NCBI GenBank assembly: GCA_902776275.1
Contig: CACYPI010000008.1
Span: forward strand, 1-52,409
Reading direction: 5' to 3'
Length of the DNA stretch: 52,409 bases
Source: an uncultured Aeromonadales bacterium
Lineage (GTDB): Bacteria > Pseudomonadota > Gammaproteobacteria > Enterobacterales > Succinivibrionaceae
The translations under genes were made by a program, and so were the position numbers. The notes beneath the pieces were generated by a model. The model made no database searches. It saw nothing but the letters and a program-made list of their open reading frames with translations, and was not told the DNA's origin. This document shows, piece after piece, positions 41,688 through 50,704 of this stretch (positions within the stretch are counted from its first letter, which is position 1; every line of letters starts with the position of its first letter).

Positions 41688-43153
41688 CTAGGCGGAGAAG
41701 TATTCGAGGATGCACTCGACCGCCAGCAGGTCTGTCGTGGCCTTGTACGAAAGGAGACTGGCGCGCCTCTTCGTCTCCTCGCTGCGGAATTTCGTCATGC
41801 GCTTGCCCTCGGCCGAGAGCTTGGCCCTGGCGAACGTGAGCACGTTGTACAGGCACTTGTTGAGGCCGATCACCGTTGACAGGTGGTTCTCGTCGCACAG
41901 CGCCTGCCGATCCTGCAGCAGGACCTCGTCGATGGTGTTGTGGTGCTGCTCGTACAGCCAGCGCACCGACAGCGAATGCTTGATCTGCCGGTTGTTCCCG
42001 TCGCTGTACGGCAGCGATGAGATGTAGCAGATCCTGCTGTGCTCCGCGCGGCGGAGCTTCCTGTCGCCGCTGCCGTTTCGCGGTAACTCGGTGCGCTTGC
42101 CCGCCATCACGATGGTGCCGGAGCCCTCAAAGGCCTGGCCGGGAGGAAGCTGTAAGTCCTCTCCTCCACGCGGCCGCCTGTCTTGCCGGCTTCGCTTATG
42201 GTTGCCGCCTCGCCCTTGTGCTCCTCGAAGGCCTTTTCGATGCCCTCGCGCAGCTCCTTGTTGCCGCCGTTGTTCTTCACCGGGAACAGCCAGTCGATGC
42301 CGCGCTTGTTCAGGAAGTCGACCAGCGAGGCCCGTGTGTTGAGCGCGTCGGCGTAGAAGACGACCTGCCCGTTCTCTAGCCCGACGCGCTCCAGCATCTT
42401 GGTGAAGGCGTCCACTTCCTGGTTCTTCTTCTGAACCGTGGTGTAGTCCTTGACGGTGCGGGAGTCGCAGTCGTAGAGCGTGACGCCCTGCATGCCCTTC
42501 TTGTGCCTGCTGGACTCGCCCCTGCGGTAGGAGGCCCTCAGCTCCTGGCCGTCGCCTCCGATGGTCCTCATGAAGCCGTCTTCCTCCGCCGTGTCCTTCG
42601 ACAGCTCGGGGTCGGCCTTGCGGAACTCCGCGAAGCACCTGCGGAAAAAGTTCTCGAAGGCATCCGAGGGCACCATCCTGAGGATGAGCCTGATCTCCTC
42701 GTCGGAGATCATGCAGCACGGCCCCGGCATGTCGAACAGGCATTGGAGCAATGGGTTGTGGGCCAGCCAGAAGAGCGCGTGCTCCTGGCAGTTGCGGCAG
42801 CCGCAAAGGCCTGCCAGGAAGACGACGCAGAGGACTGCTTCGGCGCTGTAGGTGATGCGGTCTGGATCGCGCGTGTCGTACTTTGCGCAGGTCCTGGCAA
42901 AATCCCTTCCCAGATCAATCAGGCTTTGGCAGTCGGGGTGATCCTCGAGAAATATCCACTATTCCTCGCGGGCGTGCCTTGCGTGGAACAGGTACTCCTT
43001 GATCTTCCATTTGCTGGTGACGCCGGCCCGCTCCAGGGCGGCGCGGTACGCGTCCTCGGCGCTTTGGCACGTGGGGATTTCGGGGACGGTGCGGCTCCTG
43101 AGCGAGCGCTCAGCCATGTCCTCCAAGCTTGAGAAGCGTCTTTCCCGTGCCAT
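41688..43153 (-). pseudogene. ISAs1-family transposase, inactivated by a stop and a frameshift
   Basis: From the ATG at 43153 the frame MARERRFSSLEDMAERSLRS... meets TAG at 42961-42959 (codon 65), resumes in the same frame through GGDGQELRAS, VQKKNQEVDAF and VVFYADALNTR (first and second catalytic Asp of the ISAs1 family) and WLFPVKNN, then shifts frame near 42,140 inside the FLPPGQAFEGSGTIVMAGKR region, and finishes as WLYEQHHNTIDEVLLQDRQ ... at 41688. Two lesions make it non-functional. The family is recognised from the D-G-x-x-L-R and K-x-N-E-x-x-A-x-x-x-L-L motifs and the YADALNTR strand. Confidence 0.85.
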
Positions 43154-43290
43154 GCCGTGCCAAAAGAAGGTGAATTTGTCAGTATTTGATCGAATTCACG
43201 CTTTTGTGGCAACTGCGAATGCAAAGCCGTGATCATTGGATCACACTTTTTCTAAAAAACGTGATCGAAGCGATCGCTGGATCACACTTT

Positions 43291-43395
43291 TTACCGAACA
43301 GGATTTCAAAGAACGCCCGGCAGGCTGTGCCGCCGGATGGATTAGGAATGGCTAACCAAAACTGTGATCTGAAACATCATGGTTTGGTCGCCGTA
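43291..43395. repeat. Right inverted end of the element
   Basis: Complement of 41,485-41,591. Just inside it the sequence GGATCACACTTTTT occurs twice (43,238 and 43,279), a direct repeat of 41 bp period that may be a transposase or host-factor site. Confidence 0.85.
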
Positions 43396-43831
43396 TATTT
43401 TATTTTTTTTATTCTTAATCCTCAGATAAACATGAAGTTAAATCATAGGCGAGTCATGTCTTGAGACAAACCAATCACAAGACAGCGCTTCATCCAGAAG
43501 AAGGCTGATCTTGGCCCGATTACTTGGTCTTATTCTTAATCAGTCCAAATCCATCTGAAAAAGCAACAATTTGCGCATGGCAGTGATTTGCCTTTTGTAC
43601 TGCGAATATGGCACTAAAGGCACCTTTTAAACCAACTCAATTGTAACAACGCGAAGGTAAACAAAAGCGACTTCTCAGGAAGTCGCATGATTGGCAGAAT
43701 TATTCGTTTTTTAAACAAATAGAAAGTGATGGAATTGCGCCTTTGGCTAAAATCGTATAAGAGTCTGCTGGCTTGAGCCTTCGATCCTTCTGTTTCCGCG
43801 AGAGTTAGGGCTACATTCAGAAGCCCAAGGC
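43396..43831. other. AT-rich spacer right of the element, no gene supported
   Basis: The first nine bases are the right target duplication (43,396-43,404). The rest, to the receptor gene stop at 43832, has no credible frame. It contains the minus-strand terminator at 43,658-43,686 and is AT-rich like the R-M side of the element, so the element inserted into one AT-rich island. Confidence 0.6.
43658..43686 (-). terminator. Intrinsic terminator downstream of the SpoIIE-type gene
   Basis: A perfect 8 bp stem GCGACTTC/GAAGTCGC with a 4 nt loop is followed on the minus strand by TTTTGTTTA. It lies about 145 nt past the stop at 43832. Confidence 0.75.
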
Positions 43832-45778
43832 TTACGCCTCGCGCTCCTTAGCGTTATTGGTCTTCTTGACGCAAACCGCGCAGAGATCGGCATCGTTCTG
43901 CTGGGTGCCTGAGAACCCGACCACAGACTTGTTTAAAGCTATTAGCGTGTCTGATGCGCTGCTGGCCTGGGTGATGGATGCGCAAACCGACCGCAGGCGC
44001 TCATCGTCATAGCACTCGTCCTTCTTCTGGTTGTGGATCGAGAAGATCCCGCCGCCGCACAAGAGCAGTGTCTCGCCAAAGTCGAGCTTGTTCTTGTGCT
44101 CGCCGTAGGCTTCCTCAGGATTCTCGCCCAAGGCCCTGGCGCTGCCGCACTCGAGGTTCTTCACTCCATCGATGCCAAACTGCAAGGGCGACTTGTACCC
44201 TGCAGCCGAGACGATGCAGTTGCCGGTGAACTCGCTTAGGATCATCACGAAGGCTTTGATCTCAACCCCGCCATGGCTGCGCAGGGCGAGCATGCGGTTT
44301 ACAGCGCCCAGAGTCTCTCCAGGGCGCATGCCCTCATCCATGATGCACCTGCGAATGACCGCGAGCACTCCCGAGAGTGGGGTGAGCGATTCTCCGTTGC
44401 CCTTGGACCCCGAGGCCATGACCACGGCGATATTGTCCCTGTCCACCCTGAAGATGTCATAGGCGTCGGTGCCCCCGGTCTTCGAGGGAAGGAGGAAGGA
44501 TGCGATGTCGAGGAAGCGGGAAGAGGGCATTTCCGAGGCCGAAGGAGGCAGCCCCTTCTGGAGCATGCACCTGCCGGCCTGGACGCCTTCCTGGAACTTG
44601 CCCTCGATCACCTCGTCAAAGTGCTCGCGCTGCGCGGAGATCTTCGAGTCGATGGCATTGCCCTGGGCGCGGGCAGCTTCGGAGAGGGCGACCACGACCT
44701 GGGCGGGCAGGGCGTGCCCGTCGGTCGTGATCTTCTCGGCGGCGGCCGCGGCGTCCTCCTTTGAAAGCAGGCTCTGCTTGCCGTACTCCTCGATGAGGCC
44801 GCCGATGCGCTCAGCTTGAGCAGACTCTTCCTTGGAGCGGCGGCGGTTCCACACGAGGAGCAGGGTGATGATTGCAATGCCGAGCACCGCGCCAAAGGCG
44901 ATGAGCGGAACGTTAGGTCGCCGCTTCTCAGGAGTCGCCTCGGCGGTGAGCGCGCAGGCGCTCTCGCCGCAGGCGACGGCCGCATCATAGCCGCTGCCGC
45001 CTATGGTGAAGGTGCCTTCAAAGCCGCGGTTCTCGCGCGAGAGCCTCGAGGCGATCTCGCCTAGATCGACCTTACGCGAAGAGAAAACCGCCTTGCCGCC
45101 CTGGAAGACCGCGAGGATGCGCGAGCTGCCGGAGTCCGGCAGCACCAGGGATGAGATCGACTTTGCAAGATCAGGCTCCTTCGAGGCAGTAGCTTGGTAG
45201 CGCTTCTCATCGCCGAACTTCTCAAGGTAGAGGTAGGTCACATGCTTGCCCGCAGCCGAGTCGAGCAGGTAGCCAAAGAAGTTCTTCCCGTCCCGGGTGT
45301 AGCAGCGGAAGCGCTCGGGGAGCAGGCCATCCTTTCTCATATAGGCCGCGAGATCGCCCCTCATTTCCTCGGGGATCCCGGCGATGGCCGCGCAGTCGCC
45401 GCCCTCCGGGTAGCCGTCCTGCGAGCGGAAGATCTGGAAGGCGTCGGAGTTATCCGCAAAGTAGTCGAAGGCCAGGAAGCTTATGGGCTCGAGCGACGGC
45501 TCGTCGGGGCGCGAGCTCATGGCCCTCGCGTGATCACGGATCTCAAGATAGGGCCTTGAGGCCTTGAACAGCGCCTGGGCGCGCTCCTCCTCCTCGTTCC
45601 TGTAGATGCTCTCGGCCACTCCGCACAACAGCCTTGATGATTGCAGCCTTGCGCGCGAGGCGGCCTGCACGGCCTCATCGGAGGGGCCGCCGCCCAAGGC
45701 GCCGTAGGCGCAGATCCCGGCGGCAAGCGCGGCCGCGCCTGCGCAGGCGAGGTACAGGAACAGGGAATTCTTGGCCAC
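43832..45778 (-). CDS. Membrane receptor with SpoIIE/RsbU-type phosphatase fold lacking metal ligands
   Basis: A 648-residue protein: membrane segment at 8-28, a periplasmic sensor region (about 30-295), a second membrane segment near 300-320, a coiled linker, and a C-terminal PP2C-like (SpoIIE) domain from about 400. The fold markers are present (GRCMLQKGLPPSASEMPSS, LGAVNRML, AAGYKSPLQF, ALGENPEEAYGEH), but the usual D-V-S-G-H-G strand reads ASGSKG, the D-G of LYTDG reads GGG, and the last D-D pair reads AD in NDADLC; only TDAYD keeps its Asp. So it is probably a pseudophosphatase sensor. Start at a GTG (45778), with AAGGA 8 nt upstream and TATACT as a plausible -10 before it. Confidence 0.78.
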   Translation of the reverse strand: MAKNSLFLYLACAGAAALAAGICAYGALGGGPSDEAVQAASRARLQSSRLLCGVAESIYRNEEEERAQALFKASRPYLEIRDHARAMSSRPDEPSLEPISFLAFDYFADNSDAFQIFRSQDGYPEGGDCAAIAGIPEEMRGDLAAYMRKDGLLPERFRCYTRDGKNFFGYLLDSAAGKHVTYLYLEKFGDEKRYQATASKEPDLAKSISSLVLPDSGSSRILAVFQGGKAVFSSRKVDLGEIASRLSRENRGFEGTFTIGGSGYDAAVACGESACALTAEATPEKRRPNVPLIAFGAVLGIAIITLLLVWNRRRSKEESAQAERIGGLIEEYGKQSLLSKEDAAAAAEKITTDGHALPAQVVVALSEAARAQGNAIDSKISAQREHFDEVIEGKFQEGVQAGRCMLQKGLPPSASEMPSSRFLDIASFLLPSKTGGTDAYDIFRVDRDNIAVVMASGSKGNGESLTPLSGVLAVIRRCIMDEGMRPGETLGAVNRMLALRSHGGVEIKAFVMILSEFTGNCIVSAAGYKSPLQFGIDGVKNLECGSARALGENPEEAYGEHKNKLDFGETLLLCGGGIFSIHNQKKDECYDDERLRSVCASITQASSASDTLIALNKSVVGFSGTQQNDADLCAVCVKKTNNAKEREA

Positions 45779-46359
45779 TTTCGCAGTCCTTATTCTGATT
45801 TAGTATACGAGCCGCAGGCTTTATGCCAGCTTTGAACTCAATATCGGAATTTTAGCCCTTTCTTTGAGTAAGACAATGTTTTTACAAACAAATAGATATG
45901 AACACTGTGATTTGGCTCATTTTTGAGGCGCAACCCCGCAGCAAGGCCTGGGAATAGCCGCGCAAAGGCCTTAGGCTGGCGGCGCATTTGCAGGAGAAAT
46001 GGCGCGATCGCAAAACCTGTCATCTTACGGAAGCCTTTGCGAGGATCCTCTCAGGATTTCGCGCGATTGCATTCCCAAACTCCGCGCCGCAGGCGGCCTG
46101 AATGGGCTGTGCGGTGCAAACGGGCGCTCCATGGCTTTTGACGCAACGTTTCGGTTTTTTGATGCACCTTGAAAATCCGCAAGTTAACTCCGCATTACGG
46201 AGGGTCAGCCTGCGGCCTTATGCTATACTCGTATGAAAGAAGGACGGGCTTGCAGTCTTCCGCTTTGCGGCTTATTTGCGTTGCACAAAAGCCTCAAGCT
46301 CATTCCCAATACAACGATAACAAGATACACAACGTCACAAAAAGCCAAGGTGCGGTATT
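45779..46359. promoter_or_regulatory. Divergent intergenic region
   Basis: 580 bp between two divergently transcribed signalling genes. The minus strand has TATACT near 45,803; the plus strand has an extended -10-like TATGCTATACT near 46,220. No gene is supported. The left 100 bp is AT-rich. Confidence 0.4.
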
Positions 46360-47742
46360 TTGCCACCAGCAGGTAGTAGCCAGACCAAGAAGGAAGAGGC
46401 AGGCGAGAAGCCCAAGTTCAAGCGCTCGCGCGACCGCTGCCACATCATCAACATGCTCCCGGTCTTCGACCAGCAGGGCAACGTGCTGTGCTACGCCTTC
46501 CAGTACACCGCTGGAGCCAAGTTCGAGGCCGAGGCGCTCGAGCCCAAGCACGTGAGCCACGTGCTCATCGGATACTACGTGCGCCGCGCCATGAACATCT
46601 TCGTGGGAGATCGCGGCAGCAGCATGGTGCGCCTGCCGCTCTCAACGGACAGCAGCCGCTTCTTGGGGCTCATCAACACCCAGAGGTTCATCCACTACCT
46701 GCCGCGAAAGCAGGAGGTCTCCCCCTCTACGCTCCACTTGGTCGACGTCATGCGCAAGGCGCGCATGAGGATCGCCTGCGACGTCTACACCGTCATCTAC
46801 ACCCGCTGGGCCCAGGCGGTGAAGAACTTCACCTACATCGTCGTCGACATGGAAGGCGACGTGAACGAGCAGATGAACCTCGCCGTCAACATCCGCGAGG
46901 TGGCCCCCTGGCTCAAGCTCATCGCCCGCTGCAAGAACGTCACGAACTGCCGCGACGCCTTCGCGCTGGGCATCGACTACGTATGCGCCCCGGACTTCCC
47001 ACCCGAGACGCTTTTGAACCTGGTGCAGAGGCGCTACGCCCTGGCCTTCCCCGAGATGTTCGCCGAGGTGTGCACGGTTCTGCTCTCGCAGCTTTCGCTG
47101 CAGGCTGACAACGAGGCCTTCGTCGAGCTCTCCTCGCGCTATCCCCAGGTTATGGCCTTCTTCAAGCCGGTGATGGAGATCCTGCGCGAGGACGAGCTGC
47201 ACGAGGGCGACGAGGAGCTCGCCATCGGCACCTACGAGAACGCCTGCATCATGTACGCGCCCGAGACCATGCGCACGGCCGAGGCCATTCTCTGCCTGAA
47301 GCTCCTCTCAACCCGCTTCGAGCCCGACGATGTGCGAAACGCCGGCCTCAACAGCTTCGAGCCCTTGAAGTTCGCGCTCGACGAGGGCCGCTCCTGGTAC
47401 TGCGTGGTCGAGGATCGCAGCCTCAAGGAGACCATGCCGCTCTTCACGCTCGGGATCCTGCGCACGCTCGCGCGCTTCTCGGCCTCAAGCGAGGAGCTTG
47501 AGGATCCCGTGTACCTCGAGGTCATGGACAAGCGCGAGAAGCTCATCTCGAGGTTCAAGGCACTAAAGAGCGTCAGCAACGGCATGGAAGCCCTGGTAAG
47601 GACCGATCTCGAGGAGCTTGCGAAGCTTGCCAAGGACGGCTTCTACTCCACGGGCAGCTTCTGCGGCTCGATTGAAAAAGGCCTCATCTGGACCCAGAGG
47701 ATCATCAAGGCCTTGGGCGGCAATGCGGAGGTCTCGCGCTGA
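46360..47742 (+). CDS. EAL/HDOD-like signalling protein, degenerate EAL
   Basis: A 460-residue cytoplasmic protein resembling the YuxH-type EAL-HDOD family. The start of the first domain reads INMLPVFDQQGNVLCYAFQY, against the usual I-x-R-Q-P-I-F-D ... Y-E-L-L-F-R, so the EAL catalytic signature is lost. Mid-domain ACDVYTV, IVVDMEGDV and LKLIARCKN follow the EAL barrel strands, and IDYVCAPDF fits the last. The C-terminal 200 residues are helical, in the HDOD position. c-di-GMP hydrolysis is unlikely; a scaffold role is inferred. The start (a TTG at 46360 with AAGG upstream) is uncertain. It is divergent from the phosphatase-fold receptor. Confidence 0.65.
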   Translation: MPPAGSSQTKKEEAGEKPKFKRSRDRCHIINMLPVFDQQGNVLCYAFQYTAGAKFEAEALEPKHVSHVLIGYYVRRAMNIFVGDRGSSMVRLPLSTDSSRFLGLINTQRFIHYLPRKQEVSPSTLHLVDVMRKARMRIACDVYTVIYTRWAQAVKNFTYIVVDMEGDVNEQMNLAVNIREVAPWLKLIARCKNVTNCRDAFALGIDYVCAPDFPPETLLNLVQRRYALAFPEMFAEVCTVLLSQLSLQADNEAFVELSSRYPQVMAFFKPVMEILREDELHEGDEELAIGTYENACIMYAPETMRTAEAILCLKLLSTRFEPDDVRNAGLNSFEPLKFALDEGRSWYCVVEDRSLKETMPLFTLGILRTLARFSASSEELEDPVYLEVMDKREKLISRFKALKSVSNGMEALVRTDLEELAKLAKDGFYSTGSFCGSIEKGLIWTQRIIKALGGNAEVSR

Positions 47743-47769
47743 GGCATTATCCCAATGAGGAGGGATTTC

Positions 47770-48321
47770 ATGAACTCCATCAAAAATTCCAGGGCATCAG
47801 CCCCGCACTTTCCACAGTTGAAAAAGCCTGAGTTCCCAGTGGCCATCCTCAAGGCCCTCGCCTGCGCCCTTGCCGCCTCATCCCTGCTCGCACCTGGCGC
47901 CCTCGCGGCATCCTCAAGCTCAGGCTACGACGTCATCGATGTCGGATCCGATCCGACACAGGACGACGGCGCCATCACCATCACCGAGGATGACGACTCC
48001 ATCAGCCTCCACATGGGCGGGGATCCCAGCCACGGGATCTACCACAACCCCTCGCAACAAAACGAGTACGTATACCCGCCTGACGACTGGCGCTGCGGAG
48101 GCCATCGACATAACGGCGGATGGAGCGGGCAGGAGCCTCGCGGCGGATACTCAAACGAACGGGAGGAAGGCTACGGCTATGGCTGGGACGAGGACATGGG
48201 CTACGATCATGACAGCGGCGATGGCGGCTATCGCCATGAGATGCCGCGCCAGCGCCGCGCCCAGCCTGCCGGCAATGGCAGCGGGCGCTGCCGCGGCGAC
48301 GATCCGCGCGATTGCTATTAA
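47770..48321 (+). CDS. Secreted Gly/His/Tyr-rich protein
   Basis: A 183-residue exported protein of low-complexity type: a basic N-terminus, hydrophobic residues about 28-46, Ala-Leu-Ala-Ala cleavage region, then an acidic segment (DVIDVGSDPTQDDGAI) and a Gly/Tyr/Asp/His/Arg-rich tail, ending with Cys-Arg-Gly-Asp-Asp-Pro-Arg-Asp-Cys. The start is the ATG at 47770, directly behind a GAGGAGGG Shine-Dalgarno sequence. It begins 27 nt after the EAL-like gene. No family recognised; the repeat-poor, metal-like composition could bind metal or wall polymers (speculative). Confidence 0.6.
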   Translation: MNSIKNSRASAPHFPQLKKPEFPVAILKALACALAASSLLAPGALAASSSSGYDVIDVGSDPTQDDGAITITEDDDSISLHMGGDPSHGIYHNPSQQNEYVYPPDDWRCGGHRHNGGWSGQEPRGGYSNEREEGYGYGWDEDMGYDHDSGDGGYRHEMPRQRRAQPAGNGSGRCRGDDPRDCY

Positions 48322-48370
48322 GCCCTTGGGATGCGCCCCCATTCCCCGCATTATCGCCGTCATTGGCGGG

Positions 48371-48376
48371 TATAAT
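48371..48376 (+). promoter_or_regulatory. Candidate -10 box
   Basis: A perfect TATAAT with a GG before it, 48 nt upstream of the ATG of the small membrane protein. No strong -35 at the standard distance. Confidence 0.4.
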
Positions 48377-48423
48377 CGCACGCAGGTTGCAGGAACCATT
48401 TCCCTGCTCGCACGGCGGTAATC

Positions 48424-48717
48424 ATGATTGCGCTCCTAGGCACGCTCGCCCTCTCATTCTTCATGTTCATGCTGCTGGCTGGAGCCGGCACCACGCTCGT
48501 CATGGCGCTGTGCGCCAGCCCGCTCATCGTCGCCGCTGCGCTCACCGCGGCGATCGAGTGGGGGCTGCGCCTGGGCCCCGGCATCGAGCTCTCCATCCCC
48601 TGGCTCACGGCTGTCTTCCTCTGCTCGCTGGCGGCAGGCTTCCTCGTGCTGCTCTTCCTAAAGCAGCGCGGCATCCTGACCTCGCTTCTGATCTCGGTGC
48701 GCCGCGTGGTGCGCTGA
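48424..48717 (+). CDS. Small membrane protein
   Basis: A 97-residue protein with three hydrophobic segments (about residues 3-22, 24-45 and 58-80) and a basic C-terminus. The ATG at 48424 follows GGCGGTAATC, a weak ribosome site. A DMT-type exporter gene begins 50 nt downstream on the same strand, so the two may be cotranscribed. Not recognised. Confidence 0.55.
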   Translation: MIALLGTLALSFFMFMLLAGAGTTLVMALCASPLIVAAALTAAIEWGLRLGPGIELSIPWLTAVFLCSLAAGFLVLLFLKQRGILTSLLISVRRVVR

Positions 48718-48766
48718 CGCGCGCCCGGGGCCCGCGGCCCCGGCGCCTTCCAAAAGGCTCAAGGGA

Positions 48767-49669
48767 ATGGATCTCAAGATCTTCTTAAAGCTGCACCTCT
48801 CGGTGCTCATCGCAGGCTTCACCGGGCTGTTCGGGCGCCTGGTCACGCTCAACGCCATGTGGCTGACGCTCTTCAGGCTGCTCTTTGGCTGGGCCGCCTT
48901 CCGCATCTACATGATCGTATCAGGCAGGAACCGCCCGGCGAGCGCCTTGAACCGCTTGAAGTTCATGGCCTCGGGCATGCTGCTTGCCTGCCACCTGACG
49001 ATGTTCTTCCTGGCCATCAAGCTCTCGAACGTCTCGATCGGCGTGCTCACGCTCTCGTCCATCAGCTTCTTCATCGCGATCATCGAGCCCTTTGCCAGCC
49101 GCAGCCGCTTCTCGTTTGCCGACATCTCCTTCAGCCTCATCGGCATGCTCGGGCTCTTCTGCATCTTCAGCTTCGACTCGAAGTTCCGCGCCGGGATCTG
49201 CGTCGGGATCTTCTGCTCGTTCCTGGACGCGCTCTACGCGACCTGGAACAAGCGCCTGGTTGCAGCCAGGCTCGCCGACAGCTACAACATGCTCAAGATC
49301 CAGTTCGACGGAGCGGTGCTCTTCATGATCCTCGCCTCATGCGCCTTCAGGCTCGTGACCGGAGGCTGGGACTTCCGCTTCCGCTGGCTTGACATGTTCT
49401 ACCTCTTCATCGCCGGCACCATCTGCACCGCAGGCCTCTACCTCCTGCAGCTTCAGATCCTAAAGGGGATCTCCGCCTTCACGATGATGCTCACCTACAA
49501 CCTAGAGCCTGTCTACAGCATCATCCTCGCGATGCTCATCTTCCATGAGGCGAGGGAGCTCAACTTCTCCTTCTACATCGGCGTCGCGTGCATCATCGCA
49601 TCCATATCGCTCAAGACCTGGAAGCTTGCCCGCGCCCGCAGGCTCGATCCGGCGCTTGGCAACTCATAA
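48767..49669 (+). CDS. EamA/DMT-family transporter
   Basis: A 300-residue inner-membrane protein with ten hydrophobic segments and the two-fold repeat of the drug/metabolite exporter superfamily; EamA-type features include LFRLLFG in helix 2, SSISFFIAIIEP in the first repeat and TYNLEPVYSIILAMLIFHE in the second, where P-x-x-x-x-x-x-x-x-x-E is characteristic. The substrate is unknown (amino acids, nucleotides or drugs). The ATG at 48767 follows AAGGGA. Confidence 0.85.
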   Translation: MDLKIFLKLHLSVLIAGFTGLFGRLVTLNAMWLTLFRLLFGWAAFRIYMIVSGRNRPASALNRLKFMASGMLLACHLTMFFLAIKLSNVSIGVLTLSSISFFIAIIEPFASRSRFSFADISFSLIGMLGLFCIFSFDSKFRAGICVGIFCSFLDALYATWNKRLVAARLADSYNMLKIQFDGAVLFMILASCAFRLVTGGWDFRFRWLDMFYLFIAGTICTAGLYLLQLQILKGISAFTMMLTYNLEPVYSIILAMLIFHEARELNFSFYIGVACIIASISLKTWKLARARRLDPALGNS

Positions 49670-49891
49670 GGGAAGGCGGAAAAGCCGCCCTTGAGCACCG
49701 CGGCCAAAAGCCTTCTCCCGCGCGAGGCCCTTAAACGCCTGCCACCCATCGCCTTCAAGAGTGGCGCAATACACCTGCCCGCTGGGAAAGCGCAAAGGCG
49801 CAGGCAGAACACAGCCTGGTCTTAACCGGCCTTATCTTGGGAGATGGAGGATTGAAGCCTGGTGGCTTCAGAGGGGAACAGCAGGGCGTTC

Positions 49892-50047
49892 TTAGAAGTT
49901 TGCCAGTGCAAAGAAGAGATCGGTGTTCGAACCTGCCAGATAGGCGCAGAACACGATGGCATGCAGCACCACCAGAACCGTGAACAGGATCCAGCAGTTC
50001 TTGAGCTTCGAATCCATCTTGTCCAACCTTGAGGAAAACTTGCGCAT
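49892..50047 (-). CDS. Small single-pass membrane protein (51 residues)
   Basis: A short gene on the minus strand. From the ATG at 50047 it reads a basic, polar start (MRKFSSRLDKMDSKLKN), one hydrophobic segment CWILFTVLVVLHAIVFCAYL at residues 18-37, then AGSNTDLFFALANF and TAA. The pattern is that of a small inner-membrane peptide. The ribosome site is weak; the ATG at 50017 (preceded by GGTTGGAC) is the alternative start. It is oriented against the DMT exporter. Unknown function. Confidence 0.5.
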   Translation of the reverse strand: MRKFSSRLDKMDSKLKNCWILFTVLVVLHAIVFCAYLAGSNTDLFFALANF

Positions 50048-50704
50048 TTGATTCTTGTTTCTTGCGTGCCTTGCTCACGCCGGCATCTGCCGGCACGCGC
50101 TTACTCTTATTGTATGTTACCAAGGCAAGTTATCAAGCAAATAGCCGCAAGAGTACATTGCGATTTTACGCCTGTAACCAATTTTCTTTTACTATTTCAA
50201 TGCGATAGCAAATCGTCATCGATTGCAGTATTTTTCCTTAAATGTCAAATTCCTGCTACTTGGACGGACATTTTGCATCTTGAATGCCTGACAAGGCGCG
50301 TACGCGCGCCAAAATCCCGCGCATGGGAGCGCAACAATCCAGGTTGTTGAGCGCCATCGAGCCAGCGCCTGCGCAAATTCATGCGCTCTTGGCTGCCGCT
50401 TAATAAGGTCCGCCTGGCAGTCCTGGCCGCAATTTCCACCCGCCCAAGGCATGATCAAGACGCCTGATGCGCCATCTGCCGCGCCGTGCAGGCCGCCGCC
50501 TTCCGTCTCATGGCGCCTTGTTTACTGGCGCTTGCGATCCACGCCACGGATTTGGGCATTGGTTCAAGATCAATGCTCAAGCCTTGAGCAAACCGACATA
50601 TTCATCAATTTCACCTGTTTGACAATCCATTGCGGGGCTAAAATTGGCCCGTTGGAGCAGGCTCCATGCCTGCCTTGAGGACAACGCGGGATAACAAGAA
50701 GAAT
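50048..50704. other. Intergenic region, promoter upstream of the GGDEF gene
   Basis: About 650 bp without a supported gene. A perfect TTGACA at 50,619-50,624 lies in front of the cyclase gene, but the nearest -10-like TAAAAT is only 14 nt further, a short spacing, so its use is uncertain. The left part (50,110-50,250) is AT-rich. Confidence 0.4.

Larger units (their letters stand above)
41485..43395 (-). mobile_element. ISAs1-like insertion element with long imperfect inverted ends
   Basis: A 1,911 bp element bounded by TACGGCGACCAAACCA at the left and its exact complement TGGTTTGGTCGCCGTA at the right, and flanked by a 9 bp direct repeat. Inverted similarity continues inwards, imperfectly, for about 105 bp, ending in a nearly perfect block GGGCGTTCTTTGAAATC-t/c-TGTTCGG on both sides. 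It holds one transposase gene on the minus strand, now a pseudogene. The 9 bp duplication fits the 8-10 bp known for ISAs1 elements; the total length and long ends are greater than typical. It lies between the methyltransferase and the AT-rich spacer before the receptor gene. Confidence 0.85.

Noticed and set aside
45923..46141. Short frames in the divergent gap
   Set aside because: No ribosome site and no recognisable protein character.
49671..49693. Terminator after the DMT exporter
   Set aside because: A 5 bp stem GGCGG/CCGCC exists but is weak and has no T run; not listed as a feature.
49915..49940. tRNA-like GGTTCGAAC stretch on the minus strand
   Set aside because: No acceptor stem, anticodon arm or CCA around it; it is part of the small membrane peptide gene.
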